Source of the DNA: Dyadobacter luticola
Lineage (GTDB): Bacteria; Bacteroidota; Bacteroidia; Cytophagales; Spirosomataceae
DNA length: 64,000 bases
Direction: 5' to 3'
Assembly (NCBI RefSeq): GCF_005860805.1
Contig: NZ_VCEJ01000004.1
Coordinates: 1,550,001 to 1,614,000 of the forward strand
In this document: positions 1 to 8,208 of the stretch, in pieces
Layout of the letters: the number at the start of each line of letters is the position of its first letter
Numbering within the stretch: position 1 is the first letter of the stretch
The notes under the pieces: model-generated
What the model was told of the DNA's origin: nothing
Database searches by the model: none
The model's input: the letters and a program-made list of their open reading frames with translations, nothing else
Program-made: the position numbers and the translations under genes

Positions 1-153
1 AGCAAGGTCCAAAGCGCCCTGAATTTCATTTTCGCGGTCTTTCAAACCCTTGATGATAGGCTTCCAGGCAAATTTGGCAAGAATAAAAACGACCAGTAAA
101 AATACTACCAGCATCCAGAAAATAAGACCTGGGTTTGGAGTAAGCAATGACAT
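1..153 (-). CDS. atpF: F-type ATP synthase subunit b (partial)
   Basis: This is the N-terminal 51 residues of the Fo peripheral stalk subunit; the rest lies beyond the window edge. The start ATG is at 151-153 (minus). The visible protein opens MSLLTPNPGLIFWMLVVF, a short hydrophilic lead followed by a single hydrophobic membrane anchor, then WKPIIKGLKDRENEI, the beginning of the charged helical stalk. This is the usual b-subunit layout. It follows atpE in the same direction after a 154-nt gap that carries a stem-loop, so it is part of the atpZ-atpB-atpE-atpF operon. The family call is firm; completeness cannot be judged. Confidence 0.93.
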   Translation of the reverse strand, partial: MSLLTPNPGLIFWMLVVFLLVVFILAKFAWKPIIKGLKDRENEIQGALDLA

Positions 154-219
154 AGTATAAATGAGTTTGAGTGTAAGATGTGTTAAGGCGAAACCTTGTA
201 TCTTCTTCTTTATTAGAAA

Positions 220-244
220 TCGTGGAAGCCTAATGCTTCCACGA
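220..244 (-). promoter_or_regulatory. Stem-loop between atpE and atpF
   Basis: A perfect 10-bp inverted repeat (220-229 with 235-244, core CGTGGAAGC/GCTTCCACG) with a 5-nt loop lies in the atpE-atpF gap. On the minus strand it is not followed by a strong T-run, so it is less likely to be a full terminator than an mRNA-stabilising or attenuating hairpin after the c-subunit gene. The role is inferred; the hairpin is directly visible. Confidence 0.6.
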
Positions 245-307
245 AATTTTGTTGTTTGCTGCTGAACCTAATGTTGCAGAAGCAAGGACTTTCGTCCAAT
301 GGTTTTG

Positions 308-595
<288 letters not shown>

Positions 596-618
596 TTAAT
601 AAAAAAGAAGATGCTAAA

Positions 619-1713
619 TCAATGTCCGTGATCTGCGTGGCCGTGCTCTTCGATAGCGCTGCCAATGTACATGGACGATAAAAGGGTAAAGATAAATGCC
701 TGGATAAATGCCACCATGATCTCGATAAAGTTGAGGAACAGGGCGAAAAGCGAGATCACCGGGGCGATCATAAAACTTTGGAAAATGAATATCAGTCCAA
801 AGAGACTCAGCAGGATAATGTGGCCTGCGGTAATGTTGGCGAAAAGCCGGACCATCAAGGAAAATGGCTTCATGAAAACACCTACGATCTCAACCGGGAT
901 CATGATCAGCAACAAGGGGATCGGAACGCCAGGAGGGCTGATCAAGTGTTTGTAATAATTACCGTTCGCATTCAGGTGGACGATGATGAATGTCAGCACT
1001 GCGAGCGTAAGGGTAATGGCAATGTTACCGGTGAGGTTGGCGGAGCCTGGAAGCAAGCCCAGGATGTTGTTGATCAGGATAAAGAAGAAAAGTGTCAGCA
1101 GGTAAGGCAGGTACTTTTCGTATTTAGGCCCAACGTTCGGTTTCACCACATCGTCGCGGATGAATAGGATAATAACCTCCATCGCAGACTGGAAACCTTT
1201 TGGCGCTTTTTGTTTACTGCCTTTATAAAAATTCGCAATGCTTGTAAATACCAGGATCAGGATCACCGCGCTCAATAACATAGAGGCGACATTTTTTGTG
1301 ATCGAGAAATCGTAAATTTTTCTGGATTCGTCTACCGGTACAACTTGCTCAGAATCACCGTGAACCAGGTGATAGCCGTTGTACTCGTGGTGTTCGTTGT
1401 GGAAATTGGAAGAAGAAAAAACTTCGATGCCGCGGTCGGCAGAGTAGAGAATTACTGGAAGCGGGATCACAACTCCGTGCGTCATTTCCCATTCGTGAGA
1501 GTCAGCAATGTGGTGCATGATCATCTCACCAATGTTGAACTTCTCTTCGTTCTCTTCAAGCTTATGTTCAATTTTATGCTCCTGCTCATTGACGCCCTGA
1601 GCCACTTCCTGGGCTTCGTGCTGAACAGGTTCATCTGCCTTTACAGGTGAGGTAAAAAGGCAGGTTGCCGCAACAAGGGCAATAGTAAAAAACCGTTTGA
1701 AATGGGTATACAT
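619..1713 (-). CDS. atpB: F-type ATP synthase subunit a
   Basis: This is the Fo stator channel subunit, 364 residues. The N-terminus has a signal-peptide-like hydrophobic segment (about 8-26, ending VKA) and then a His/Glu-rich periplasmic extension to about residue 135, which makes the protein about 90 residues longer than E. coli AtpB. The C-terminal half holds the membrane helices with the essential Arg289 (MVRLFANITAGHII). The residue at the E. coli Glu219 position is His298 and the one near His245 is Glu331, the swapped pair seen in many bacteria. The C-terminus is His-rich. It is co-directional with atpE, 47 nt away. Confidence 0.97.
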   Translation of the reverse strand: MYTHFKRFFTIALVAATCLFTSPVKADEPVQHEAQEVAQGVNEQEHKIEHKLEENEEKFNIGEMIMHHIADSHEWEMTHGVVIPLPVILYSADRGIEVFSSSNFHNEHHEYNGYHLVHGDSEQVVPVDESRKIYDFSITKNVASMLLSAVILILVFTSIANFYKGSKQKAPKGFQSAMEVIILFIRDDVVKPNVGPKYEKYLPYLLTLFFFILINNILGLLPGSANLTGNIAITLTLAVLTFIIVHLNANGNYYKHLISPPGVPIPLLLIMIPVEIVGVFMKPFSLMVRLFANITAGHIILLSLFGLIFIFQSFMIAPVISLFALFLNFIEIMVAFIQAFIFTLLSSMYIGSAIEEHGHADHGH

Positions 1714-1737
1714 AAATGCTTGAAATACTATGCTTTG

Positions 1738-2097
1738 TCAATCGCGGCGCAAGTTACGATACAAACCATATATTTCAAAACATGTATAAAATAAATAGAG
1801 TGCAAAAAAGTTGGTTACAAATAAGAATGAATCAGTTAGCCCCTGATATAAAAACAGCCCTATGAATACCAGGCTCAAAATGATGCGTCCGACAATGGTA
1901 GAAATGTAAAATGTGACAAATTTCTCCCGATTGTTTCTTAATCCGAATTCCATCAGCCGGTGCGCAAAAAACGACAGCCCGAAAAAGAAGATCAGGATGT
2001 ACCATATATAAGGGTGCAGGATCGGGAAAGGCAGATATCGTTGAACGAGGAAAAGTACAATTCCTAAAATTATCGTGGCGATTAATGTTCTTAGCAT
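1738..2097 (-). CDS. Four-TM membrane protein of the ATP synthase operon
   Basis: This 119-residue protein is almost entirely hydrophobic with about four membrane segments (roughly 3-20, 28-46, 65-83, 90-108) and a basic C-terminus (YRNLRRD). It lies between atpZ and atpB, 7 nt after atpZ and 24 nt before atpB. That position and topology match AtpI-like proteins, which are thought to help c-ring assembly or cation supply. No motif proves this, so the function is inferred from context only. Confidence 0.8.
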   Translation of the reverse strand: MLRTLIATIILGIVLFLVQRYLPFPILHPYIWYILIFFFGLSFFAHRLMEFGLRNNREKFVTFYISTIVGRIILSLVFIGLFLYQGLTDSFLFVTNFFALYLFYTCFEIYGLYRNLRRD

Positions 2098-2104
2098 TCG
2101 GGGA

Positions 2105-2353
2105 TTACCTTTTGGTAAAACTTTTGATTAAAAGAAACAGCGAGGCGGCGATTGAAGCCAGCGAAAGTACGAGTGTCCACCAGGGGACCTTGTTTTGCTG
2201 CCAGCCGTCGAGGCGGTAACCGAGGTAGGTAAACACGAGAATGGTACCCAACATTTGCGTAGCCAGCCCGGAATATTTCAGAAAACCCGACGAAACTTTC
2301 TTTTGCTGGCCGCCTTCATTTCCATAACCCAATTCTTTCTTGTCTTTTTTCAT
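2105..2353 (-). CDS. atpZ: AtpZ/AtpI family protein
   Basis: This 82-residue protein has a charged N-terminus rich in Lys and Gly, then two membrane helices: YSGLATQMLGTILVFTYLGYRLDGW at about 29-51 and WWTLVLSLASIAASLFLLIK at about 58-77. The first helix with the following GYRLD is the hallmark of the AtpZ/AtpI (F0F1-ATPase subunit, putative) family. It is the first gene of the ATP synthase operon and is divergent from porW. AtpZ/AtpI pairs have been proposed to act in Mg2+/Ca2+ handling or c-ring assembly. Confidence 0.88.
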   Translation of the reverse strand: MKKDKKELGYGNEGGQQKKVSSGFLKYSGLATQMLGTILVFTYLGYRLDGWQQNKVPWWTLVLSLASIAASLFLLIKSFTKR

Positions 2354-2439
2354 ATTTCGGGCCTCGATTCTCCTGGTAAAATTGCTTCAAATTTCGTAAA
2401 TGCACTATCTTCGATACGGTTTTAACCAAAATACCGTTT

Positions 2440-2447
2440 TAGTTTTG
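2440..2447 (+). promoter_or_regulatory. -7 promoter element upstream of porW
   Basis: TAGTTTTG is an exact match to the Bacteroidota -7 consensus TAnnTTTG. A weaker candidate, TATCTTCG, sits at 2406-2413 with TTG 21 nt upstream. Either would start transcription downstream of the ATG at 2400, which favours the GTG start at 2487 for porW. No good -33 element is seen for the 2440 site. Confidence 0.45.
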
Positions 2448-2486
2448 CTTATCAGGATCTATAAGAACATCCCTAACGTCATCTAC

Positions 2487-4685
2487 GTGATAGAAAGCTT
2501 TGTCCCGCATATTACAAAAACAGCAACCTATCTTCTTCTAATCCTTTTGCTGGCGGGCTGCTCGCAATTCAGTTCCCGGCCCGGGGCTGTCAACTTCCAC
2601 AATGTTTCGGCGCGGTATAATGCGTATTTCATGGCGGAGCAAGATATGATGGAAGCGGAGTTTGCGATGAAGCAGGCATATAAAGAGAATTACAACCAGC
2701 TCCTGCCGATCCTACTTCCGATGGACTCGGTGCTTTCCCTGCCGGTTAAGCCCAAATTGCAGGATGCGATTAAGAAATCTTCCATCGTTGCGGAGAAACA
2801 TCAAAACAGTAAGTGGCTCGATAACAGCTATATCCTTCTTGGGAAATCGCGTTTATACCTGGGCGAGTGGGCGGACGGCCTGGAAGCGTTGCGTTATGTA
2901 TATGCCAACGGTCGTGACGAGAATGATAAAAACAATGCGCTGATCCTGCTGATGCGGGCTTACATCATAAAGAAGGATTATTCAAATGCCTTGGGCGTGG
3001 CGGAATATCTGAGCCAGCAGCCTTTGAGCAAATCATCATTAAGGGATTTTTATCTGACAAAAGCCTATCTGCACCAGCAAAATGGCGAGTACCTGACGTC
3101 CGTCGCGATTCTGGAAGAAACTTTTCCGCTTTTGAAAAAATCCGTAGAGACAGCCCGGATACATTTCGCGGCGGCTCAAATGTACGACCAGCTGGGTCAA
3201 TATGCACTGGCGAACAAACATTACAGAAGTGTCAATAAAAACCGGCCTTCTTACGATCTGGGCTTTTATTCTTCCATGAATTCGCTGCAAAATGACGTAG
3301 TACTAAATCCAAAGAAGGATTTGAGCGACATTGGTTTTGATAAAATGCTCCGTGACCGGAAAAATGAAGACCTGCGTGACCGGGTTTATTTCACAATGGG
3401 ACTTTTGGCGGAGCATAGAAAGCAGATTCCTGACGCGGTAGGTTACCTTCAAAAAGCGATATCAGCTTCGAAAGGAAATGTGCAGCAAAAAGCATACACT
3501 TATCTGCAACTGGCCCGGATCAATTACGAATCCCTGGAAAACTTTGAAGTGTCAAAAGCTTATTATGACAGCGCACTGGCGATTTTGCCGCGCGAAGTGC
3601 CGGAATATGTGTTGGTGGCCGACCGCAAAAGGGCGCTGGATAGTTTCGTGAAAGAATATGCGATTGTGACCACCGAAGACAGCTTGCAGAAACTGGCGAA
3701 AATGAACCCCGCAGCATTGGATAATAGAATTGATGCGATTATTGAAGCGCGGGAGAAAAAGCGGATTGACGACGAAGAAAAAGCAAAAAAGGCGCAGCTG
3801 GCGGCTCAGGCTGCCAATCCGCAAAGTATCGCCAATCCCATGCTGAACTCCAACGAGCGTCGGTGGGAATTGTATGATCCGACTTTGGTGACCCAGGGTA
3901 AGATTGATTTTAAAAGGGCCTGGGGCAATCGGCAGCTGGAAGATGACTGGCGGCGAAGCAACCGTCCGCTGAGATCAGTCGCTGGGAATAATCCTTTGAA
4001 TCCGGCCGATAGTTTGACAGCAACTGCTGCCAAAGTCGACGCGGGGCTTCAAAAAGGGAGCGCCGAGTGGCAGCAGGAACATGACAAGCTCAAAGCAGAC
4101 ATTCCTTTGACAGACAACCAGTTTGCCGATTCGCAGAAGAAGAAGGAAGATGCATTATATAACCTTGGGAAGATCTACCGGTTTGATTTGAAAGAATCGC
4201 ATCGCGGGATTGCCACATTTGAACGTGTGCTGACCGAATTTCCCAAAACACAATACAAAGACGAGATTTACTACCTGCTTTATCTGAGTTATGAGGATAA
4301 TGATCAGAATAAAGGCAGCTGGAAAAATCGCCTGCTGACCGAATTTCCAACCTCAACTTATGCAAGGCTGATCAGTAAATCTACGGATGCAGCGGGGAAT
4401 TCAGGTAATCCTGTGAAAGAATATGAGGCTGTGTATCAGTTATATAGCCAGGGAAATTACACCACGGCCCTGGAAAACATTGAGCGTGACCTGCCAGCTT
4501 ACAAAGGCGGGTCGATGGAAGATAAATTTGCCTTGCTGCGTGTCTTCCTGATTGGCAAGGTCCGTGGCAAGGAGGCTTATGGTCAGGCCATCACCGAATT
4601 CATGCGGCTCTACCCCATGAGTGTCTATCTGCCCCGGTTAAAAGAAATGCAGGAATTTAATAGCCTGTCGATGGGCAAGAGATAA
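2487..4685 (+). CDS. porW: Type IX secretion/gliding lipoprotein PorW/SprE
   Basis: This is a TPR lipoprotein of about 732 residues. With GTG at 2487 the protein has a compact lipoprotein signal peptide ending in the lipobox LLAGC. A longer in-frame ATG at 2400 would add 29 residues and overlap the likely promoter. After Cys comes the family signature RPGAVNFHNVSARYNAYFMAEQ, then many degenerate TPRs in two blocks (about residues 70-410 and 570-720) separated by a Lys/Glu- and Ala-rich linker. PorW (SprE in Flavobacterium) is a periplasmic T9SS component linking PorN to the outer membrane. The gene stands alone between the atp operon and the PBP. The family call rests on the N-terminal motif and overall layout. 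Confidence 0.82.
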   Translation: MIESFVPHITKTATYLLLILLLAGCSQFSSRPGAVNFHNVSARYNAYFMAEQDMMEAEFAMKQAYKENYNQLLPILLPMDSVLSLPVKPKLQDAIKKSSIVAEKHQNSKWLDNSYILLGKSRLYLGEWADGLEALRYVYANGRDENDKNNALILLMRAYIIKKDYSNALGVAEYLSQQPLSKSSLRDFYLTKAYLHQQNGEYLTSVAILEETFPLLKKSVETARIHFAAAQMYDQLGQYALANKHYRSVNKNRPSYDLGFYSSMNSLQNDVVLNPKKDLSDIGFDKMLRDRKNEDLRDRVYFTMGLLAEHRKQIPDAVGYLQKAISASKGNVQQKAYTYLQLARINYESLENFEVSKAYYDSALAILPREVPEYVLVADRKRALDSFVKEYAIVTTEDSLQKLAKMNPAALDNRIDAIIEAREKKRIDDEEKAKKAQLAAQAANPQSIANPMLNSNERRWELYDPTLVTQGKIDFKRAWGNRQLEDDWRRSNRPLRSVAGNNPLNPADSLTATAAKVDAGLQKGSAEWQQEHDKLKADIPLTDNQFADSQKKKEDALYNLGKIYRFDLKESHRGIATFERVLTEFPKTQYKDEIYYLLYLSYEDNDQNKGSWKNRLLTEFPTSTYARLISKSTDAAGNSGNPVKEYEAVYQLYSQGNYTTALENIERDLPAYKGGSMEDKFALLRVFLIGKVRGKEAYGQAITEFMRLYPMSVYLPRLKEMQEFNSLSMGKR

Positions 4686-4698
4686 ATGCCTGAAAGTG

Positions 4699-4706
4699 TA
4701 TCTTTG
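4699..4706 (+). promoter_or_regulatory. -7 promoter element for the class A PBP gene
   Basis: TATCTTTG matches the Bacteroidota -7 consensus TAnnTTTG exactly and lies 27 nt upstream of the PBP start codon, in the 48-nt gap after porW. No convincing -33 TTTG is seen at the right distance. The PBP gene therefore probably has its own promoter. Confidence 0.5.
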
Positions 4707-4733
4707 TCAGTTTAATACCAAATAATCCACAAT

Positions 4734-7034
4734 ATGATTGAATTGCAACCCGGAAAATATCGACGCACCATTATCCGTCTGTGGCGGTATCTTGGGCTTG
4801 GACTGGGTCTGGTTATATTATATATCGTAGCGGTCAGGTTCAATTTTCTCTGGCTTTTCGGCGGCATGCCGGATCTGAAAACGCTCGAAAACCCTAAGAG
4901 TGAACTTGCGTCCGAGCTGATTAGCGAGGACGGAAAATCGTTGGGTAAGTACTTCTTCGAAAACAGGACGCCCATCGATATCGGGCAAATCTCTCCCAAC
5001 CTGATCGACGCGCTGGTAGCAACCGAGGATGCCCGTTTTGTAAATCACTCAGGGATCGATCCGCGGAGTTTGCTGCGCGTTTTTAAAGGGGTTGTTTCAG
5101 GAAATTCGAGTTCGGGTGGTGGCAGTACATTGACCCAGCAGGTGGCTAAGAACCTTTTCAATACGCGCTCGGAGGAATTTGAAGGCTTATTAGGAAAAGT
5201 GCCGGTTGTGAAAATCGTGATTGCCAAAACAAAAGAGTGGGTGTTGGCCGTGGTGCTCGAAAGAAAGTATACCAAGCAGGAGATCATGCAAATGTATCTC
5301 AACACGGTTTCCTTCGGAAATAATACTTATGGTATCAAGGTAGCGGCTAAAACGTATTTTGACAAAGAAGCCTGGGACGTGAATGTCACTGAGGCGGCGC
5401 TGCTCGTGGGAATGCTACAAAACCCCACATTATTTAATCCGCTACGCTTCCCGACCAATGCGTTGAACCGCAGGAATACGGTTTTGGCGCAGATGGCGAA
5501 ATACGAATACATTCCGGAAGAGGATTTTACCAGATACAAAGAAAAACCGCTGGGTTTAAACTTCACAGTTGACAGCCACAATACCGGTCTCGCACCGTAT
5601 TTCCGCGAGTCGATGCGGGGCTATCTCAAAAGCTGGGTAAAACTATATAATGAAGAGCACGATACGGATTTTGACCTCTATACCAGCGGTCTAAGAATTT
5701 ATACCACCATCGATTCCCGCATGCAGCGCTATCAGGAAGATGCGTTGGAAGAGCACATGAAGCAGCAACAAAAGCTCTTCGATGAACATTGGAAAGGCCG
5801 TAATCCCTGGACATTTGATAACGGAAAAGAAATACCCGGTTTCCTGGTTTCCGCAGCTAAAAAAACGCCGCATTTCATCTCTTTGAAACGCGATCTGGGA
5901 GAAGAAGAAGCCTGGAAAATTATGCGCAGGCCTTACAAGATGAAGGTTTTTACCTGGAACGGCGAGAAGGAAGTAACCATGAGTCCGATGGATTCCATCG
6001 CCTACTACAAGCGTTTTCTGCGTGCTGGTATGATGTCCATGGACCCACGTAATGGTCATGTAAAGGCTTGGGTAGGAGGGATTAATTTCAAATATTTCAA
6101 ATATGACCACGTCAAGCAAGGTTCGCGGCAGCCGGGCTCTACATTCAAGCCCTTTGTATATGTTTCTGCCTTGGATAAAAGCTTTTTGACGCCTTGTGAT
6201 CACGTGACGGACCAACCTATCTTTTTCGGCTTGTCGGATGGCGTGCCGGGCGGCTGGTCTCCTAAAAATTCTAATAACAAATATTCCTATCAATCGCTTT
6301 CGCTGCGTCAGGCATTGGGTAAGTCAGTCAATACCGTCAGTGCGTACCTGATGAAAATGGTGAAGCCTAAAACGGTGGTGGAATATGCGCATAAATTGGG
6401 TATTACAAGCAAGCTGCAAAGCGTGCCTTCCCTTTGTCTGGGGATCAGCGATGTGTCTGTTTTTGAGCTGGTTGGCGCTTATTGTGCATTCGCGAATGGT
6501 GGGCACCGGACTGATCCGATGACCGTGCTGCGGATTGAAGACCGGTATGGGAATGTTTTACAGGAATTTTTCCAGAAACAAAATCAGGAAATCAGTGAAA
6601 ATATGGCGTACGATATGCTGTATCTGATGCGCGGTGCTGTGGAAGATCCGGGTGGTACGGCTGGAAGATTGAGACAATATGGCGTGACGGAAGGAAATGA
6701 AATTGCGGCAAAAACCGGAACAACTTCCAACTACTCAGACGGTTGGTTTATGGGCATGACGCAGCATTTGGTTACAGGTATCTGGGTTGGAGGTGAGGAT
6801 AGGAGCATACATTTCCGTACCATTGCATTAGGACAGGGGGGACGTATTGCCATGCCGGCGTGGGGAATGTATATGGCAAAAGTATACGCCGACCCGACAT
6901 TGGTTCAATACAGAAAAGGGCCTTTTAACAAGCCCGAAAATTACGTTCGAAATTGTGGCAGCACAACAACGAGCGACAGTACAGATACTTACGTTCCTCC
7001 ATCCAGATCGGATGATGAGGGGATTTTATTTTAA
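4734..7034 (+). CDS. mrcA: Bifunctional penicillin-binding protein 1A
   Basis: This class A PBP (766 residues) polymerises and cross-links peptidoglycan in the periplasm. It has a short cytoplasmic basic N-terminus, one membrane anchor at about 16-36, then a GT51 glycosyltransferase domain with the catalytic Glu98 (ATEDARFVNHSGID) and the second conserved block GGSTLTQQVAKNLF. The transpeptidase domain has Ser469 in STFK, Ser531 in SVN and Lys660 in KTGTT. All catalytic motifs are present. The C-terminus ends in a Ser/Thr-rich tail. Length fits PBP1A. The downstream glycerate kinase starts within 20 nt, so the two may be co-transcribed. Confidence 0.96.
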   Translation: MIELQPGKYRRTIIRLWRYLGLGLGLVILYIVAVRFNFLWLFGGMPDLKTLENPKSELASELISEDGKSLGKYFFENRTPIDIGQISPNLIDALVATEDARFVNHSGIDPRSLLRVFKGVVSGNSSSGGGSTLTQQVAKNLFNTRSEEFEGLLGKVPVVKIVIAKTKEWVLAVVLERKYTKQEIMQMYLNTVSFGNNTYGIKVAAKTYFDKEAWDVNVTEAALLVGMLQNPTLFNPLRFPTNALNRRNTVLAQMAKYEYIPEEDFTRYKEKPLGLNFTVDSHNTGLAPYFRESMRGYLKSWVKLYNEEHDTDFDLYTSGLRIYTTIDSRMQRYQEDALEEHMKQQQKLFDEHWKGRNPWTFDNGKEIPGFLVSAAKKTPHFISLKRDLGEEEAWKIMRRPYKMKVFTWNGEKEVTMSPMDSIAYYKRFLRAGMMSMDPRNGHVKAWVGGINFKYFKYDHVKQGSRQPGSTFKPFVYVSALDKSFLTPCDHVTDQPIFFGLSDGVPGGWSPKNSNNKYSYQSLSLRQALGKSVNTVSAYLMKMVKPKTVVEYAHKLGITSKLQSVPSLCLGISDVSVFELVGAYCAFANGGHRTDPMTVLRIEDRYGNVLQEFFQKQNQEISENMAYDMLYLMRGAVEDPGGTAGRLRQYGVTEGNEIAAKTGTTSNYSDGWFMGMTQHLVTGIWVGGEDRSIHFRTIALGQGGRIAMPAWGMYMAKVYADPTLVQYRKGPFNKPENYVRNCGSTTTSDSTDTYVPPSRSDDEGILF

Positions 7035-7050
7035 TAGCAAACCCCATACA

Positions 7051-8187
7051 GTGAATATTCTTGTAGCACCTGACAAATTCCGTGGCTCTCTGGAGGCTAC
7101 GGAAGTTTGTCTAGCAATCAAAGTCGGCATATTGCTTGCGTTCCCTCATGCCAATATCATTACCGTACCACTGGCGGATGGCGGGGAAGGCACTTCGGAA
7201 ATCCTGACCAGGCAGGCCGGCGGCGAACATATCACATTAACAGTTTCCGATCCGCTCGGACGCAAGATCAGCGCAGGTTACGGTTTTTCTTCTGAAACCC
7301 AGACTGCTTACATTGAAATGGCGGCAGCTTCCGGGCTGAATTTATTAAGTCCCCAAGAAAGAAATCCTTCTTTAACAAGTAGTTACGGAACGGGCGAACT
7401 GATCCGCGATGCTTTGGACAGGCATGCGAAGAAAATTGTGCTGGGCATCGGCGGCAGCGCAACGACAGACGGAGGCATCGGTATGGCAGCCGCTTTGGGC
7501 TACCGGTTTTACGACGATCACCACGAATTATTGGCCCCAAATGGTGCCGCATTGAATTCTATCCGCCATATCGACATTTCGCAGGTGGACGAGCGCATTA
7601 ACTTTGTATCTGTGACAGTGGCTTGCGATGTGACCAATCCGCTTTACGGAAGACGCGGCGCAGCATATATATACGGTCCTCAAAAAGGTGCCGACGGTCC
7701 GATGCTTGACAGTCTGGACAAAGGTTTGAAAAACCTGTCGGATGTGGCAACGAGGACTTTTGGCAGAAATGTGAGCCACGAGCCCGGCGCAGGAGCGGCT
7801 GGCGGGATGGGCGCTGGATGCATGTGGTTTCTGCACGCTACATTAAAAGATGGAGTTGGTATAGTGATGGAGCAAAGCAACATGACCAAGCTGATCGCAG
7901 GGTCCGACCTGGTGATTACAGGCGAAGGAAAAGTGGACGAGCAGACATTAAATGGAAAAGTGGTGAAAGGCCTGGCAGATATGTGTGGGAAATTTGACGT
8001 GCCACTGGCCGTTGTTTGCGGTACGTTGCAAATCACGCCGGAACAAAGCCGCGCCGCCGGCATTACTTACCTGACCTCCGTCCTGAACCGGCCGATGGGT
8101 TTGAATGTCGCAGAAAAGGAAGCATTCGGGCTGATCAAGGACGCAACTTTTAACCTGGTACGCTTGTTTTTTGCAAGGAGGAATTGA
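7051..8187 (+). CDS. Glycerate kinase (GarK/GlxK family)
   Basis: This enzyme phosphorylates glycerate with ATP, feeding it into lower glycolysis. With GTG at 7051 the protein begins VNILVAPDKFRGS, exactly the usual start of the family, and has 378 residues, the normal length. ATGs at 7012 and 7015 would overlap the PBP gene and add a non-conserved lead. Recognisable blocks are PLADGGEGT, SSYGTGELI, LGIGGSATTDGG and GAAGGMGAG, and then LVITGEGKVDEQTLNGKV. It follows the PBP gene closely and precedes uvrC by 21 nt. The product, 2- or 3-phosphoglycerate, cannot be told from sequence. Confidence 0.92.
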   Translation: MNILVAPDKFRGSLEATEVCLAIKVGILLAFPHANIITVPLADGGEGTSEILTRQAGGEHITLTVSDPLGRKISAGYGFSSETQTAYIEMAAASGLNLLSPQERNPSLTSSYGTGELIRDALDRHAKKIVLGIGGSATTDGGIGMAAALGYRFYDDHHELLAPNGAALNSIRHIDISQVDERINFVSVTVACDVTNPLYGRRGAAYIYGPQKGADGPMLDSLDKGLKNLSDVATRTFGRNVSHEPGAGAAGGMGAGCMWFLHATLKDGVGIVMEQSNMTKLIAGSDLVITGEGKVDEQTLNGKVVKGLADMCGKFDVPLAVVCGTLQITPEQSRAAGITYLTSVLNRPMGLNVAEKEAFGLIKDATFNLVRLFFARRN

Positions 8188-8208
8188 TTTGCCGAAGAAA
8201 ACTGCCTG

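Noticed and set aside
5691..6293. 200-residue minus-strand open frame
   Set aside because: It lies fully inside the PBP gene on the other strand and resembles no family.
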